A stretch of DNA of 64,000 nucleotides, from NCBI GenBank assembly GCA_002840555.1, contig PHBJ01000003.1:128412-192411 (forward strand). Direction: 5' to 3'. Position numbers and translations under genes: made by a program. Below are positions 40,717-49,361 of the stretch, piece by piece. Positions within the stretch are counted from its first letter, which is position 1, and each line of letters opens with the position of its first letter. Below the pieces are notes generated by a model. That model was not told the origin of the DNA and did not search any database. It saw nothing but the letters and a program-made list of their open reading frames with translations. The DNA comes from Deltaproteobacteria bacterium HGW-Deltaproteobacteria-13. Lineage in GTDB: Bacteria > Desulfobacterota > Syntrophia > Syntrophales > Smithellaceae.

Positions 40717-42255
40717 ATGAAAATATTGCGATGGAGCATGATCCTCCTTGTTATCAGTTCCTTTTTTGCCGCGGCCTGTCAGGCCGATAAAGCGTCGGAT
40801 GCTGATGTTCGAGAACCTGCTTTTGCCGGGAAGTTCTATCCCGATTACGCGGCCAGGCTGAAACTCGCCGTCGAAAAATATCTTCAGGATGCCGTGCCCG
40901 CCAAAGTAAAAAACCCGGTGGCCATCATCGTACCCCATGCCGGATACATTTATTCCGGCCAGATTTGCGCCGACGGGTTCAGGCAGGCCGCTAATCAACC
41001 CTATGATGTGATCGTTGTTTTGGGAACAAAACATACAAACTCTGATTTACAGAAAATTTCGCTCTATCCGGGTGACGGTTTTCGCACGCCTCTCGGTACG
41101 GCCCGGGTGGAAAAGAATCTGATAACCGCCCTCAAAAAGGCCGATCCGTCCGATTGTACTCTGGATAAATCACTTCACGAATCTGAGCATTCCGTCGAAG
41201 TCATGGTGCCCTTTATCCAGGTTGTCTTTCCGAAAGCGAAGATTGTTCCCATTGTTGTCGGATCAGAGGATATGGAGACATGCATTCGCTTCGGCCAGGC
41301 ACTGGCAAAGGTTTTGAAAAACAAGAGGGCCTTGATTGTCGCCAGTTCCGATCTTTCCCACTACCCGGCGGCAAAAGATGCCGATATCGTAGACAGAGAA
41401 ACCCTCGCGGCTGTTGCCGGACTCGATCCCGCCGTATTTCGCGCGACGGTGCAGGCGCACAGGGATAAAAAAATCCCCAATCTTTATACAAGCGCCTGCG
41501 GAGCAGCTCCGATCATGGCGGCAATGGCAGCAGCCCAATCTTTGGGCGTGAAGGGCGGAGCGGTCATCAGCTACGCCAATTCAGGGGATACATCGATCGG
41601 TGACTCCTCGCGGGTCGTAGGCTATGGCGCGGTTGTTTTAACCGCGGAAAGGATGGGAAAAGATATGAGCGTATCAGATCAAGCAAACCCGGCGGCGGCT
41701 TCCGCCGATCTCTCGCCGGCCGATAAAAAGGCACTGCTTGCCTTCGCCCGGGAAACCATATCCCGTTTATTGCTGACGGATACCGTTCCCCTGGCCAGAG
41801 GTTTTAACGCAACACTTCAACAACCGCGCGGAGCTTTTGTGACGCTCAAGAAGAAGGGCGAGTTGCGCGGCTGCATCGGCCGGATGATTGGAGATGAACC
41901 GCTTGCCAAAACTGTCGGCATGATGGCCGTTCAGGCAGCTGTTAATGACAGACGGTTTAACCCGTTAACCGCCGATGAACTGAAAGATATTGAGATAGAA
42001 ATATCCGTGCTGACGCCGATGAAGCGGGTGGCCGGTGTTGCCGATATTGTTGTCGGGAGAGACGGCGTCCTGCTGAGTAAAGAAGGACGTTCGGCCGTCT
42101 TTCTTCCCCAGGTCGCGACGGAACAGGGATGGAGTCGTGAAGAAATGCTGGATAATCTTTGCCTCAAAGCGGGACTTGCGGCGGGAAGCTGGAAAAAGGG
42201 AGCGCAATTTTCAACCTTTCAGGCTGTAGTATTCAGCGAATCGCAGTTCAAATAA
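40717..42255 (+). CDS. amrB: fused Memo-AMMECR1 lipoprotein (AmmeMemoRadiSam system proteins B and A)
   Basis: A 512-residue protein. The N-terminus (KILRWSMILLVISSFFAAAC) is a lipoprotein signal with a lipobox ending AAAC. The Memo domain (about residues 40-310) has FAGKFYPDYAARLKLAVEKY, VPHAGYIYSGQICADGFRQA, the TKHTNSDL motif and SSDLSHYPAAKDAD, giving a probable metal site of His and Asp residues (HAGY, SDLSHY). The AMMECR1 domain (about residues 330-505) contains the invariant LRGCIGRMIGDEP and the C-terminal SVLTPMKRV. The two partners occur as separate genes in many genomes; here they are one polypeptide, stopping 4 bp before the spermidine-synthase-like gene. ATG 40717 was preferred to GTG 40690. 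Confidence 0.88.
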   Translation: MKILRWSMILLVISSFFAAACQADKASDADVREPAFAGKFYPDYAARLKLAVEKYLQDAVPAKVKNPVAIIVPHAGYIYSGQICADGFRQAANQPYDVIVVLGTKHTNSDLQKISLYPGDGFRTPLGTARVEKNLITALKKADPSDCTLDKSLHESEHSVEVMVPFIQVVFPKAKIVPIVVGSEDMETCIRFGQALAKVLKNKRALIVASSDLSHYPAAKDADIVDRETLAAVAGLDPAVFRATVQAHRDKKIPNLYTSACGAAPIMAAMAAAQSLGVKGGAVISYANSGDTSIGDSSRVVGYGAVVLTAERMGKDMSVSDQANPAAASADLSPADKKALLAFARETISRLLLTDTVPLARGFNATLQQPRGAFVTLKKKGELRGCIGRMIGDEPLAKTVGMMAVQAAVNDRRFNPLTADELKDIEIEISVLTPMKRVAGVADIVVGRDGVLLSKEGRSAVFLPQVATEQGWSREEMLDNLCLKAGLAAGSWKKGAQFSTFQAVVFSESQFK

Positions 42256-42259
42256 TCTC

Positions 42260-44419
42260 ATGGCCTTTTCTCTTCTCGCCATTGGACTGATTTCAATTCT
42301 GGGACAGGTTGTCCTTCTCCGGGAATTGAATGTCTCCTTTTACGGGATTGAATTAATTTATCTTCTGGCCATGGGCATCTGGTTATTCTGGACGGCTGTG
42401 GGCGCCGCTATCGGACGCCGGAATCATTCTCCGTCGGTCAACAGCATCGCGGCGCTTTTTATCATCTTCGGCATGGTCCTTCCTTTGGATATTCTGTTCA
42501 TCCGTTCCAGCCGTCTGATCTTTGGCGGCGTACCCGGCGCGTATCTTGCTTTTTATCAGCAATTAATTGTCTTGGTCATGGCCATCCTCCCCGCGGGGTT
42601 ATTGTCAGGTTTTTTATTCCAGCGGGCCGCAAAGGCCTATGTGGCAAAAGACAAAACGCTCGCCGCTGCGTACGCTATTGAAAGCGCGGGCGGATTAATC
42701 GGCGGATTGTTTTCCACCCTGTTCATCATGTGGGGGGTTAGGAATTGCTCTATAGCTTTTGTGTGCGCTCTTCTCTCCATCATAACGTCCTTCATCGTTT
42801 TAAGGGGATTAAAGTCATCTCATCTGCGCTTTGCGGCGATAGTCCTGACGTGTATATTTCTGACACTACTCTGGAAAACATCAGCTATTGATCGCCAAAC
42901 GACTCTGTGGAATCACCCGAATCTTCTGGAAAGCGGCGATTCCCCATACGGCAGAATTACGGTAACCCGGCTGTACAATCAGATTTCCGTTTTTGAAAAT
43001 GACGCTCTGTCGTTTGAGACTGAGGGAACCGACGCCGAGTACTTCAGCCATTTAACGGCCCTCCAGCACCCCAACCCTCAAGACGTATTGATTCTGGGCG
43101 GAGGAGTTGAGGGTATTGTCAGAGAGATTGCCAAGTACAAGCCCAAACGGATTGATTATGTGGAACTTAACCCCGTCATGCTGAACCTGGTGACGCAATA
43201 TCTTCCTGATGACATCCGCAAGTCACTGGGAGAACAAAACGTCCATATTATATTTGCCGATCCCCGGCAGTATCTTGAAAATAGCGGCACATACGATCTT
43301 ATTATGGTTGGCATGCCCGAGCCGTCATCGGGACAGGCAAACCGCTTCTATACGCGTGAGTTTTTCGAACAATGTTCGACAAAACTGAATCGCGGGGGAA
43401 TTCTCGGGCTCAGGCTGCGCGCGGCGGAAAATCTATGGACCCTGCCGCTTGCGGACCGCAACACGAGTATCTACAGCGCTCTGCAATCCGTTTTTCCCGA
43501 TGTGTTGTTTCTTCCGGGAACAACAAACGTTATCACGGCCTCGCACGCTCCTCTTCCCCGCTCGCCGGAAATAATGTCCCGCCGGTTACAGAACATGAAA
43601 ATTGAGACAAGATTAATTTCGCCCGATTACATCCATTATCTTTTTACAAACGACAGATTTTTTGAAATCAGGAATTTACTCCAGAAAGAAAATTCGCCGC
43701 CCAATTCCGACATCCGGCCGGTCTGTTATCAGTACGCCTTCATCATCTGGCTGTCTCAGTTTTTTCCGCGCGTCGCTCTTCTCGACTTTTCAACCATTGC
43801 GAATAAAGGCTTTTTCAGATCGCCGTTTTTGTTTTTGTGGATTGGGTTGCCCCTCCTCTTTCTTCTTTGCCGCTTCCGGCCCGCGCTCCGCCGAACCATG
43901 CTGGTCGCCTCGGCAGGCTTTCTCGGCATGGTGATGGAAACCATCCTCATCCTTTATTATCAGGTGAAACACGGGGTGCTCTATCAGGATATAGGATTGC
44001 TCCTGATGAGCTTTATGGCCGGTCTTGCCGCGGGCGCAATCATTATCCAAAAAGCGATGACCCGGCTGGTTCAAAATCAAAAAAGGTTCCGATGGCACGG
44101 CATCGGCCTGCTTTCCGGATTTTGTCTTTTGTGCGCTTTTACGGGAATGATGATAACGATGAGCCTCTCCGCCGGTCTTATCGGGATTTCATGTCTTTTG
44201 GCGGCAACAGGTTTTTTAGTCGCGGGAATTTTTGCCTATGCCAGCCTTCATGAAATTGATGATCAGAAAAAAATAATTTCACCGCTCTACTCGGCAGACC
44301 TTATCGGCGGATGTCTGGGCTCCCTGCTGGGCAGTCTGATCTTCATCCCTCTGGCGGGAATGGATGTCACCCTATGGGGAATGCTTCTGCTTGCCGCGTT
44401 TTCCATTCTTTTGCTATGA
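42260..44419 (+). CDS. membrane-embedded spermidine-synthase-like protein
   Basis: A 719-residue protein with three parts: about seven membrane helices (residues 1-200), a soluble spermidine-synthase-like domain (about 215-440) and six further helices (about 515-719). The soluble domain has SPYGRITVTRLYNQISVFEN, SHLTALQHPNPQDVLILGGG, VEGIVREIAKYKPKRIDYVE and YDLIMVGMPEP, where the polyamine-synthase catalytic Asp (usually in the D-P-P motif) is missing: MPEP replaces it. It may therefore bind SAM or a related molecule without making spermidine. It begins 4 bp after the Memo-AMMECR1 gene and is almost surely co-transcribed with it. Family members with this layout are of unknown function. Confidence 0.78.
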   Translation: MAFSLLAIGLISILGQVVLLRELNVSFYGIELIYLLAMGIWLFWTAVGAAIGRRNHSPSVNSIAALFIIFGMVLPLDILFIRSSRLIFGGVPGAYLAFYQQLIVLVMAILPAGLLSGFLFQRAAKAYVAKDKTLAAAYAIESAGGLIGGLFSTLFIMWGVRNCSIAFVCALLSIITSFIVLRGLKSSHLRFAAIVLTCIFLTLLWKTSAIDRQTTLWNHPNLLESGDSPYGRITVTRLYNQISVFENDALSFETEGTDAEYFSHLTALQHPNPQDVLILGGGVEGIVREIAKYKPKRIDYVELNPVMLNLVTQYLPDDIRKSLGEQNVHIIFADPRQYLENSGTYDLIMVGMPEPSSGQANRFYTREFFEQCSTKLNRGGILGLRLRAAENLWTLPLADRNTSIYSALQSVFPDVLFLPGTTNVITASHAPLPRSPEIMSRRLQNMKIETRLISPDYIHYLFTNDRFFEIRNLLQKENSPPNSDIRPVCYQYAFIIWLSQFFPRVALLDFSTIANKGFFRSPFLFLWIGLPLLFLLCRFRPALRRTMLVASAGFLGMVMETILILYYQVKHGVLYQDIGLLLMSFMAGLAAGAIIIQKAMTRLVQNQKRFRWHGIGLLSGFCLLCAFTGMMITMSLSAGLIGISCLLAATGFLVAGIFAYASLHEIDDQKKIISPLYSADLIGGCLGSLLGSLIFIPLAGMDVTLWGMLLLAAFSILLL

Positions 44420-44480
44420 GGACAAGCAATCCGATGCCTGTTCGCCCGAAACGAAACCCCTGCAATCGGTCAAAAGGCGG

Positions 44481-44509
44481 TTGACAAAGATATATTTTAT
44501 CTGGTTAAT
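44481..44509 (+). promoter_or_regulatory. promoter candidate before the patatin-Omp85 gene
   Basis: TTGACA (44481-44486), a 17-bp spacer, GTTAAT (44504-44509). Transcription would begin near 44516, after the in-frame ATG at 44508 but before the ATG at 44550. This supports 44550 as the real start of the following gene. Confidence 0.5.
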
Positions 44510-44549
44510 GTCTAATCATCTGCTATTGAAAAAAGAAACGGATCGGCCC

Positions 44550-46817
44550 ATGATGGATTTTATGAATGCAGGAAATAAAAGAGTGTTTTTATACCGGGCT
44601 TTATTGTTTCTATTTTTTTGTTTCGTCTCCTTTATTTTCTCTTCCGCTCCTGCGGCGGCCGGTCAGAACGAACCGGCGCAAAATCAGTCCCGTCCCCGCG
44701 TCGGCCTCGTCCTGAGCGGCGGCGGCGCCCGGGGCATTTCTCATATCGGAGTCATTAAGGTTCTTGAGGAGATGCGTGTTCCTGTTGATTTTATCACGGG
44801 AACAAGCATGGGGGCTATTGTCGGCGGCCTTTATGCCGCGGGAATGTCGCCTGACGATCTGGAAAAACTTGTCACCGGTATCGACTGGGATAACGCTTTC
44901 ACAGACAGGCCGGCGGTTGATGAGCTGGCTTTCCGCCGGAAGCAAGACTCTCAGCGCTACAAAATCGATGTTGATCTGGGTTATCGGGATGGGAAATTTG
45001 CCATGCCGAAAGGTATGATTCAGGGACAAAATCTGAATGTGCTGCTCAAGACGCTTCTCCTGCATACGGCGGATGTTAAGGATTTCGATAATCTGCGCAT
45101 TCCTTTTCGCGCCGTTGCCGCGGATATTGAAACAGGCGATCAGGTTATTCTGCAATCGGGAGATCTGGCCCAGGCGATTCGCGCCAGCATGTCCATCCCC
45201 GGCGTATTCGCGCCCGTGGAAATCGGCGGCCGCATGCTGGTGGATGGCGGTATTGCCAATAATCTTCCGGCCGACATTGCCAGGCAAATGGGAGCCGATA
45301 TTATCATTGCTGTTGATATCGGCACGCCGCTGCGCTCACGCGAAAATCTTTCTTCGGCAGCCAGTATCACTGCGCAGGTCATGACCATTCTCATCCAGAA
45401 AAACATGCAGGCGCAGCTTGCCAACATGAAAAAAGAAGATATTGTCATCCAGCCTGTTTTGGGCAACATCGGCACATCGGATTTTTCCAATGCCGCCCGG
45501 ACCCTCTCCCTCGGTTATGAGGCTGCCGATAAAGTGAGAAACCGACTGGCGGCGCTGTCTGTTGGACCCGGCCTTTATCAGAAATATCTGGCACAACAGC
45601 GCAAAGGTTCGACGAAGGAGCCTGTCATTGATTATGTCCGGGTGGAAAATAATTCGCCGCTGGCGCCGCAGGTTCTGGAAGCGCAAATTGAAACGAAAGC
45701 CGGCGAGACATTGAATCCGGAAAAACTGGTCAGGGATACGCGGCGGTTATATGGACTCGATACCTTTGAAAGCGTGGATTTTCGCCTCGAAAATATCAAC
45801 AAACAGACAGGTCTGGTTTTTACAACCAACGAGAAATCATGGGGCGATACATTTATTAAGTTCGGATTCAGCATGGCGGATAATTTCAAAGGAGAAAATA
45901 CTTATTCCGTCGGAGCAAGTGTCACAAAAACAGGACTGAACGCGCTGGGCGGCGAATGGCGGACAGAATTTCAAATTGGAGATTCGCCCCGGGTATTTAC
46001 CGAATTCTACCAGCCGCTCACCTCTTCAACCCGCTTTTTCATCAACCCTCAGGCGGAATTCCGGCAGCGCAATGTCAATATTTTTGACCATAATGGTAAC
46101 ATCGTTGCTCAATATCTTATCCGTTACATGGCGGGTGGTTTAGGCGTAGGAAGACAATTGGGCAACTGGGGAGAAATCAGATTGGGACTCTTCCGGGCCT
46201 ATGGCGGGTACAAGGTGAATATCGGCGATCCGGCCCTGCCGTCTGACAGCTTCAACGAAGGCGGTTTGATTACATCATTTTCTTATAATACGCTTGACCG
46301 GTTTGATTTTCCGACTCGCGGCGCCGAAATTGATGCAATTATAACAAACAATTTTCAGGCGCTTGGCGCAGACGATAATGCGAACAGCCTGACACTGTCC
46401 TGGCAGGTCGTCAAAACGTGGGGCAAATACACTTTCATTCCGGGCATCCTTTACTCCGGGTTTTTTAACAGTAATGAGACGATTGAGAATTCTTATAACA
46501 TTGGCGGTTTTTTCAATCTCTCCGGCTATTCTCCCAACGAGCTTTCCGGCCGGCAGGTCGGCGTTACCCGCGTCATTTTTTACCGCAATATGGGCAGCGT
46601 CGGATTGGGCAGCTTTCGGAATCAGCTTTATCTGGGGGGATCCGCGGAAGCCGGCAATGCCTGGCAGCCCAAGGAAGATATTACATTGGACTCTCTTATT
46701 TACGCGGGCAGCGTGTTTGTGGGATTAAATACCTTCTTAGGACCTGTTTTTCTGGCTTACGGTCTGGCGGAAGGCGGCCATCAGACCATTGGTCTTTCTC
46801 TGGGACAGCGTTTCTGA
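44550..46817 (+). CDS. patatin-like phospholipase with Omp85/BamA-type barrel (PlpD-like, type Vd)
   Basis: About 755 residues. A signal peptide (YRALLFLFFCFVSFIFSSAP, then AAAG) is followed by a patatin domain: VGLVLSGGGARGISHIGVIK (oxyanion loop, near residue 56), GTSMGAIVGGLYAAGMS with the nucleophile Ser near 84, and RMLVDGGIANNLPADIA with the catalytic Asp near 231. A POTRA-like segment (VDYVRVENNSPLAPQVLE) and a C-terminal 16-strand Omp85-type barrel (about residues 420-755) end in LSLGQRF, a terminal-Phe barrel signal. This is the domain plan of type Vd autotransporters such as PlpD. An overlapping longer start (44364) lies inside the upstream gene and before the promoter. Confidence 0.9.
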   Translation: MMDFMNAGNKRVFLYRALLFLFFCFVSFIFSSAPAAAGQNEPAQNQSRPRVGLVLSGGGARGISHIGVIKVLEEMRVPVDFITGTSMGAIVGGLYAAGMSPDDLEKLVTGIDWDNAFTDRPAVDELAFRRKQDSQRYKIDVDLGYRDGKFAMPKGMIQGQNLNVLLKTLLLHTADVKDFDNLRIPFRAVAADIETGDQVILQSGDLAQAIRASMSIPGVFAPVEIGGRMLVDGGIANNLPADIARQMGADIIIAVDIGTPLRSRENLSSAASITAQVMTILIQKNMQAQLANMKKEDIVIQPVLGNIGTSDFSNAARTLSLGYEAADKVRNRLAALSVGPGLYQKYLAQQRKGSTKEPVIDYVRVENNSPLAPQVLEAQIETKAGETLNPEKLVRDTRRLYGLDTFESVDFRLENINKQTGLVFTTNEKSWGDTFIKFGFSMADNFKGENTYSVGASVTKTGLNALGGEWRTEFQIGDSPRVFTEFYQPLTSSTRFFINPQAEFRQRNVNIFDHNGNIVAQYLIRYMAGGLGVGRQLGNWGEIRLGLFRAYGGYKVNIGDPALPSDSFNEGGLITSFSYNTLDRFDFPTRGAEIDAIITNNFQALGADDNANSLTLSWQVVKTWGKYTFIPGILYSGFFNSNETIENSYNIGGFFNLSGYSPNELSGRQVGVTRVIFYRNMGSVGLGSFRNQLYLGGSAEAGNAWQPKEDITLDSLIYAGSVFVGLNTFLGPVFLAYGLAEGGHQTIGLSLGQRF

Positions 46818-46870
46818 TTTTTTCGCGGAAAATCCGCATTCCTGAGCTTTGATGTTATCTCTAATATGAC

Positions 46871-46899
46871 TTGACACGTAAAATGCCTCTGATTATACT
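46871..46899 (+). promoter_or_regulatory. promoter of the amidohydrolase gene
   Basis: TTGACA (46871-46876), a 17-bp spacer, TATACT (46894-46899), only 40 bp before the start at 46939. It is one of the best sigma70-type matches in the window. Confidence 0.8.
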
Positions 46900-46938
46900 C
46901 ACGCCCATTCAATCGGTTTTACATGACGGAGGGGACAT

Positions 46939-48510
46939 ATGGACCACGAACCATTTCATCATCTCAGACGCAGGGATTTTGTTAAATACTCTTTTTTAAT
47001 GGCGGCAGCTATGTCTATTCCATCAATTCAGGGATGCGCGATTCCCAAAAAGAATGTGCCCGCGCTTGATTATAAAACGTTCCTGATAAAAAACGCCCGT
47101 CTGGTGGACGTGGTCTCCGGACAGGTTGTTGAGAACGCCTGGCTGCTTGTGGATAAGGGAACGATAACCGCTCAGGGAACCGGTGAAGCTCAAAATAATC
47201 AGAAGCGTCTTGTCATTGATCTGAAAGGCCGCTACCTGATACCCGGGCTTATCGACGCTCATTGCCACAGCACATCCTCTCCGGTTTTCTCCATGAGCAT
47301 GATCGATCTTTTGCACCACTCCCGTCAGCAGAAACAGAATTTCGTGTCTTCGATTGAATCCGGCGTAACCACCATCAGAGATATGGGCGCTTTCCCCGGC
47401 CTTCTGCACATGTTTATCAAAGATATCGAAAAAGGAAACATGCCCGGCCCGCGCGTTGTTTACTGCAATTCCATTCTCAACGTCATGGGGGGGCATCCCG
47501 AAATTCCTCCATCGGACGTTAATATTTTCGCCAAGCCCGCCTCTCTTTTTATCGGCATGATCATGGACAATTTCAGGAATACCGCCGAAATGGAAGAATA
47601 CCTTGAAGAAAACGCCAGGGGGGCTTCATTAATTAAATTGACACTGGATAATCAGACTATTTTCTGCAAGAAAAATAAGGCGATTCCCGTTTACACCAAA
47701 GAACAGCTCGATATCATCTTTCGTTTTGCTGAAAAAAGAGGGCTGCCTGTTGTGGGACATCACCAGTATAAATACGGATTTGACCGCGCGATGGAGTATC
47801 CCTTTCATTCGATCGAACATATTGTTAACGACACGGTTCTGTCCGATGATGACGTGATTAAAATGGCCAAACGAAACATTGCGATCGTTCCCACCATGAC
47901 CGTCGGGCAGTCTTTCCTGATGGAAGAAGCCTTTGATGAGATCCCTGAGCGTTACCGGACACCGGAAATCATAAAAGAATTGCAGGTCAGAAAAAAATAT
48001 TTCGAAAATGAGGCGGCAAATCATTGTGATCCTCTGCTGCACAGACAGAATCTTTCCGCCCTGAAATATTACAAGACCATAGGCTATGATAATCTCTGGA
48101 AGAAAAAGAAATTTCTCGTCAACCCGGAAGTCTTTTTTAACATGATCGGCAATGGCTACGCCAGTCTCAAAAAAATGAATCAGGCGGGAATTCTCATCGG
48201 CTGCGGCATTGACGCGGGTATGCCTTTTTGTTATTTCGGCGGCAACTACAGAGAATACGAAATATTGCAGCGTGTGGGTTTTTCCAACATCGAAATTCTC
48301 CGGTGCGCCACCATCAACAACGCGAAGATTCTTGTTCTCGCGGACAAAACCGGATCGCTGGAAACCGGGAAATACGCGGATATGGTTGTGCTGGACAAAA
48401 ACCCGCTGGAGGACATTCGTGTTTTAAGAAATCCCCAAATGGTTTTCAAACAGGGCGACCTGATGTTTTCCGCCGGAAATCTTCAGAAAGACGGAACCCT
48501 TCCAGCCTGA
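46939..48510 (+). CDS. exported amidohydrolase-family metal hydrolase
   Basis: A 523-residue amidohydrolase-superfamily enzyme (imidazolonepropionase/prolidase-like group). The N-terminus has HLRRRDFVKYSFLMAAAMSI, a twin-arginine-like motif, then a possible lipobox (SIQGC), so it is predicted to be exported and perhaps lipid-anchored. The catalytic core shows the N-terminal beta strands ending GRYLIPGLIDAHCHSTSSPV (first metal-binding HxH near residue 108-110), GVTTIRDMG, LPVVGHHQYKYGFDRAMEYP (later His ligands), and the C-terminal GCGIDAGMPFCYFGG with the metal-site Asp. The C-terminal beta domain ends GKYADMVVLDKNPLEDI. A periplasmic hydrolase for a cyclic amide or peptide is likely. Its promoter is close by. 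Confidence 0.85.
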   Translation: MDHEPFHHLRRRDFVKYSFLMAAAMSIPSIQGCAIPKKNVPALDYKTFLIKNARLVDVVSGQVVENAWLLVDKGTITAQGTGEAQNNQKRLVIDLKGRYLIPGLIDAHCHSTSSPVFSMSMIDLLHHSRQQKQNFVSSIESGVTTIRDMGAFPGLLHMFIKDIEKGNMPGPRVVYCNSILNVMGGHPEIPPSDVNIFAKPASLFIGMIMDNFRNTAEMEEYLEENARGASLIKLTLDNQTIFCKKNKAIPVYTKEQLDIIFRFAEKRGLPVVGHHQYKYGFDRAMEYPFHSIEHIVNDTVLSDDDVIKMAKRNIAIVPTMTVGQSFLMEEAFDEIPERYRTPEIIKELQVRKKYFENEAANHCDPLLHRQNLSALKYYKTIGYDNLWKKKKFLVNPEVFFNMIGNGYASLKKMNQAGILIGCGIDAGMPFCYFGGNYREYEILQRVGFSNIEILRCATINNAKILVLADKTGSLETGKYADMVVLDKNPLEDIRVLRNPQMVFKQGDLMFSAGNLQKDGTLPA

Positions 48511-48548
48511 TTCTGATCGGACAATTCTCTTGTTAATTAACGGTATCT

Positions 48549-48641
48549 TTCCCCCTCTTTTTTTAAAGAGGGGTTAGGGGAGATTTTATGGAATTGCATT
48601 GATTTTAAATCCCCCTCAATCCCCCTTTACAAAAGGGGGAA
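48549..48641. repeat. interspersed palindromic repeat, copy 2
   Basis: The same two-hairpin layout as copy 1 at 6186: CCCCTCTTT (48552-48560) with AAAGAGGGG (48565-48573), and CCCCCTTT (48621-48628) with AAAGGGGG (48632-48639). It sits between convergent genes, 39 bp after the amidohydrolase stop. It may act as a terminator here. Confidence 0.75.
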
Positions 48642-48675
48642 GAAAGAGGTCGCTACACCGCACGTTATCGCTTCT

Positions 48676-49353
48676 TTACTTAATTACACCCTTTATGGAA
48701 CTCGGTGTTTTGTTATAATGCTGTAAAACCGCTTTCAGCAACGACGCGCTGTGGCCCAATTGCACATAGGCCTCCTGCTTCGTCATATCTCTTTTTTCCG
48801 CACGCAGTTTGTAGCCCAGCTTGCGGCTGAGATTGGCGATTCGCGCGATTTCGCGCGCGAGATCCGCTTCAAAATCTTTATTGCTCAAACTTATGGGATA
48901 CATATGTTTGGCTATTTTCTCAGGCTCATCAAGAATAGTATCTTCCACGATGCCGTCATTGGCATTGTGATGTTCCTTGTTGAAATCATCATAGGCGATG
49001 TCATGCAGGGGCTGGGAAAGATCGCCAATATAATGGGCGCAATAAACAAGATGATACCTGGCGTATTTGCCCGAGCGGAGATCTTTATCGTAAGCGCGTA
49101 AGGAAGCGATAATCGCCCCCGGGAGATGTCCCTCCGAATCAAAAATCTTACTCCTTTTATTATAATGTTCAACCTGATCGAAAATCATCTGCGGTGTGAT
49201 TTCGGCCTCGGCGGTATTATTAAACCAGTGATTGTCAAATCCCGCCACTTTGCAGATAGCCAGGTGCGTCTGATCATGCCAGGCCTGCGCCTGAAAGGAA
49301 AATATCAGCACGAAACTCAATACAATCGTCAGTTTCAATTTTACATACTTCAT
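48676..49353 (-). CDS. exported PLC/P1-nuclease-like metalloprotein
   Basis: A 225-residue protein with a Sec signal peptide (KYVKLKLTIVLSFVLIFSFQ, cleaved after AQA), so the mature chain begins WHDQTHLAICKVAG. In zinc-dependent phospholipase C/P1 nucleases the N-terminal Trp and a following His bind zinc; both are here. A second metal site is offered by YCAHYIGDLSQPLHDIAYDD and FNKEHHNAND. The total length is short for the family and the C-terminus ends in a helical tail. The start at ATG 49353 gives a clean signal peptide; the GTG at 49380 is a poorer choice. It is the last gene of the AraC-headed cluster, but its role there is unclear. It could hydrolyse phosphodiesters in nucleic acids or lipids. 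Confidence 0.72.
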   Translation of the reverse strand: MKYVKLKLTIVLSFVLIFSFQAQAWHDQTHLAICKVAGFDNHWFNNTAEAEITPQMIFDQVEHYNKRSKIFDSEGHLPGAIIASLRAYDKDLRSGKYARYHLVYCAHYIGDLSQPLHDIAYDDFNKEHHNANDGIVEDTILDEPEKIAKHMYPISLSNKDFEADLAREIARIANLSRKLGYKLRAEKRDMTKQEAYVQLGHSASLLKAVLQHYNKTPSSIKGVIK

Positions 49354-49361
49354 TGTGAATA

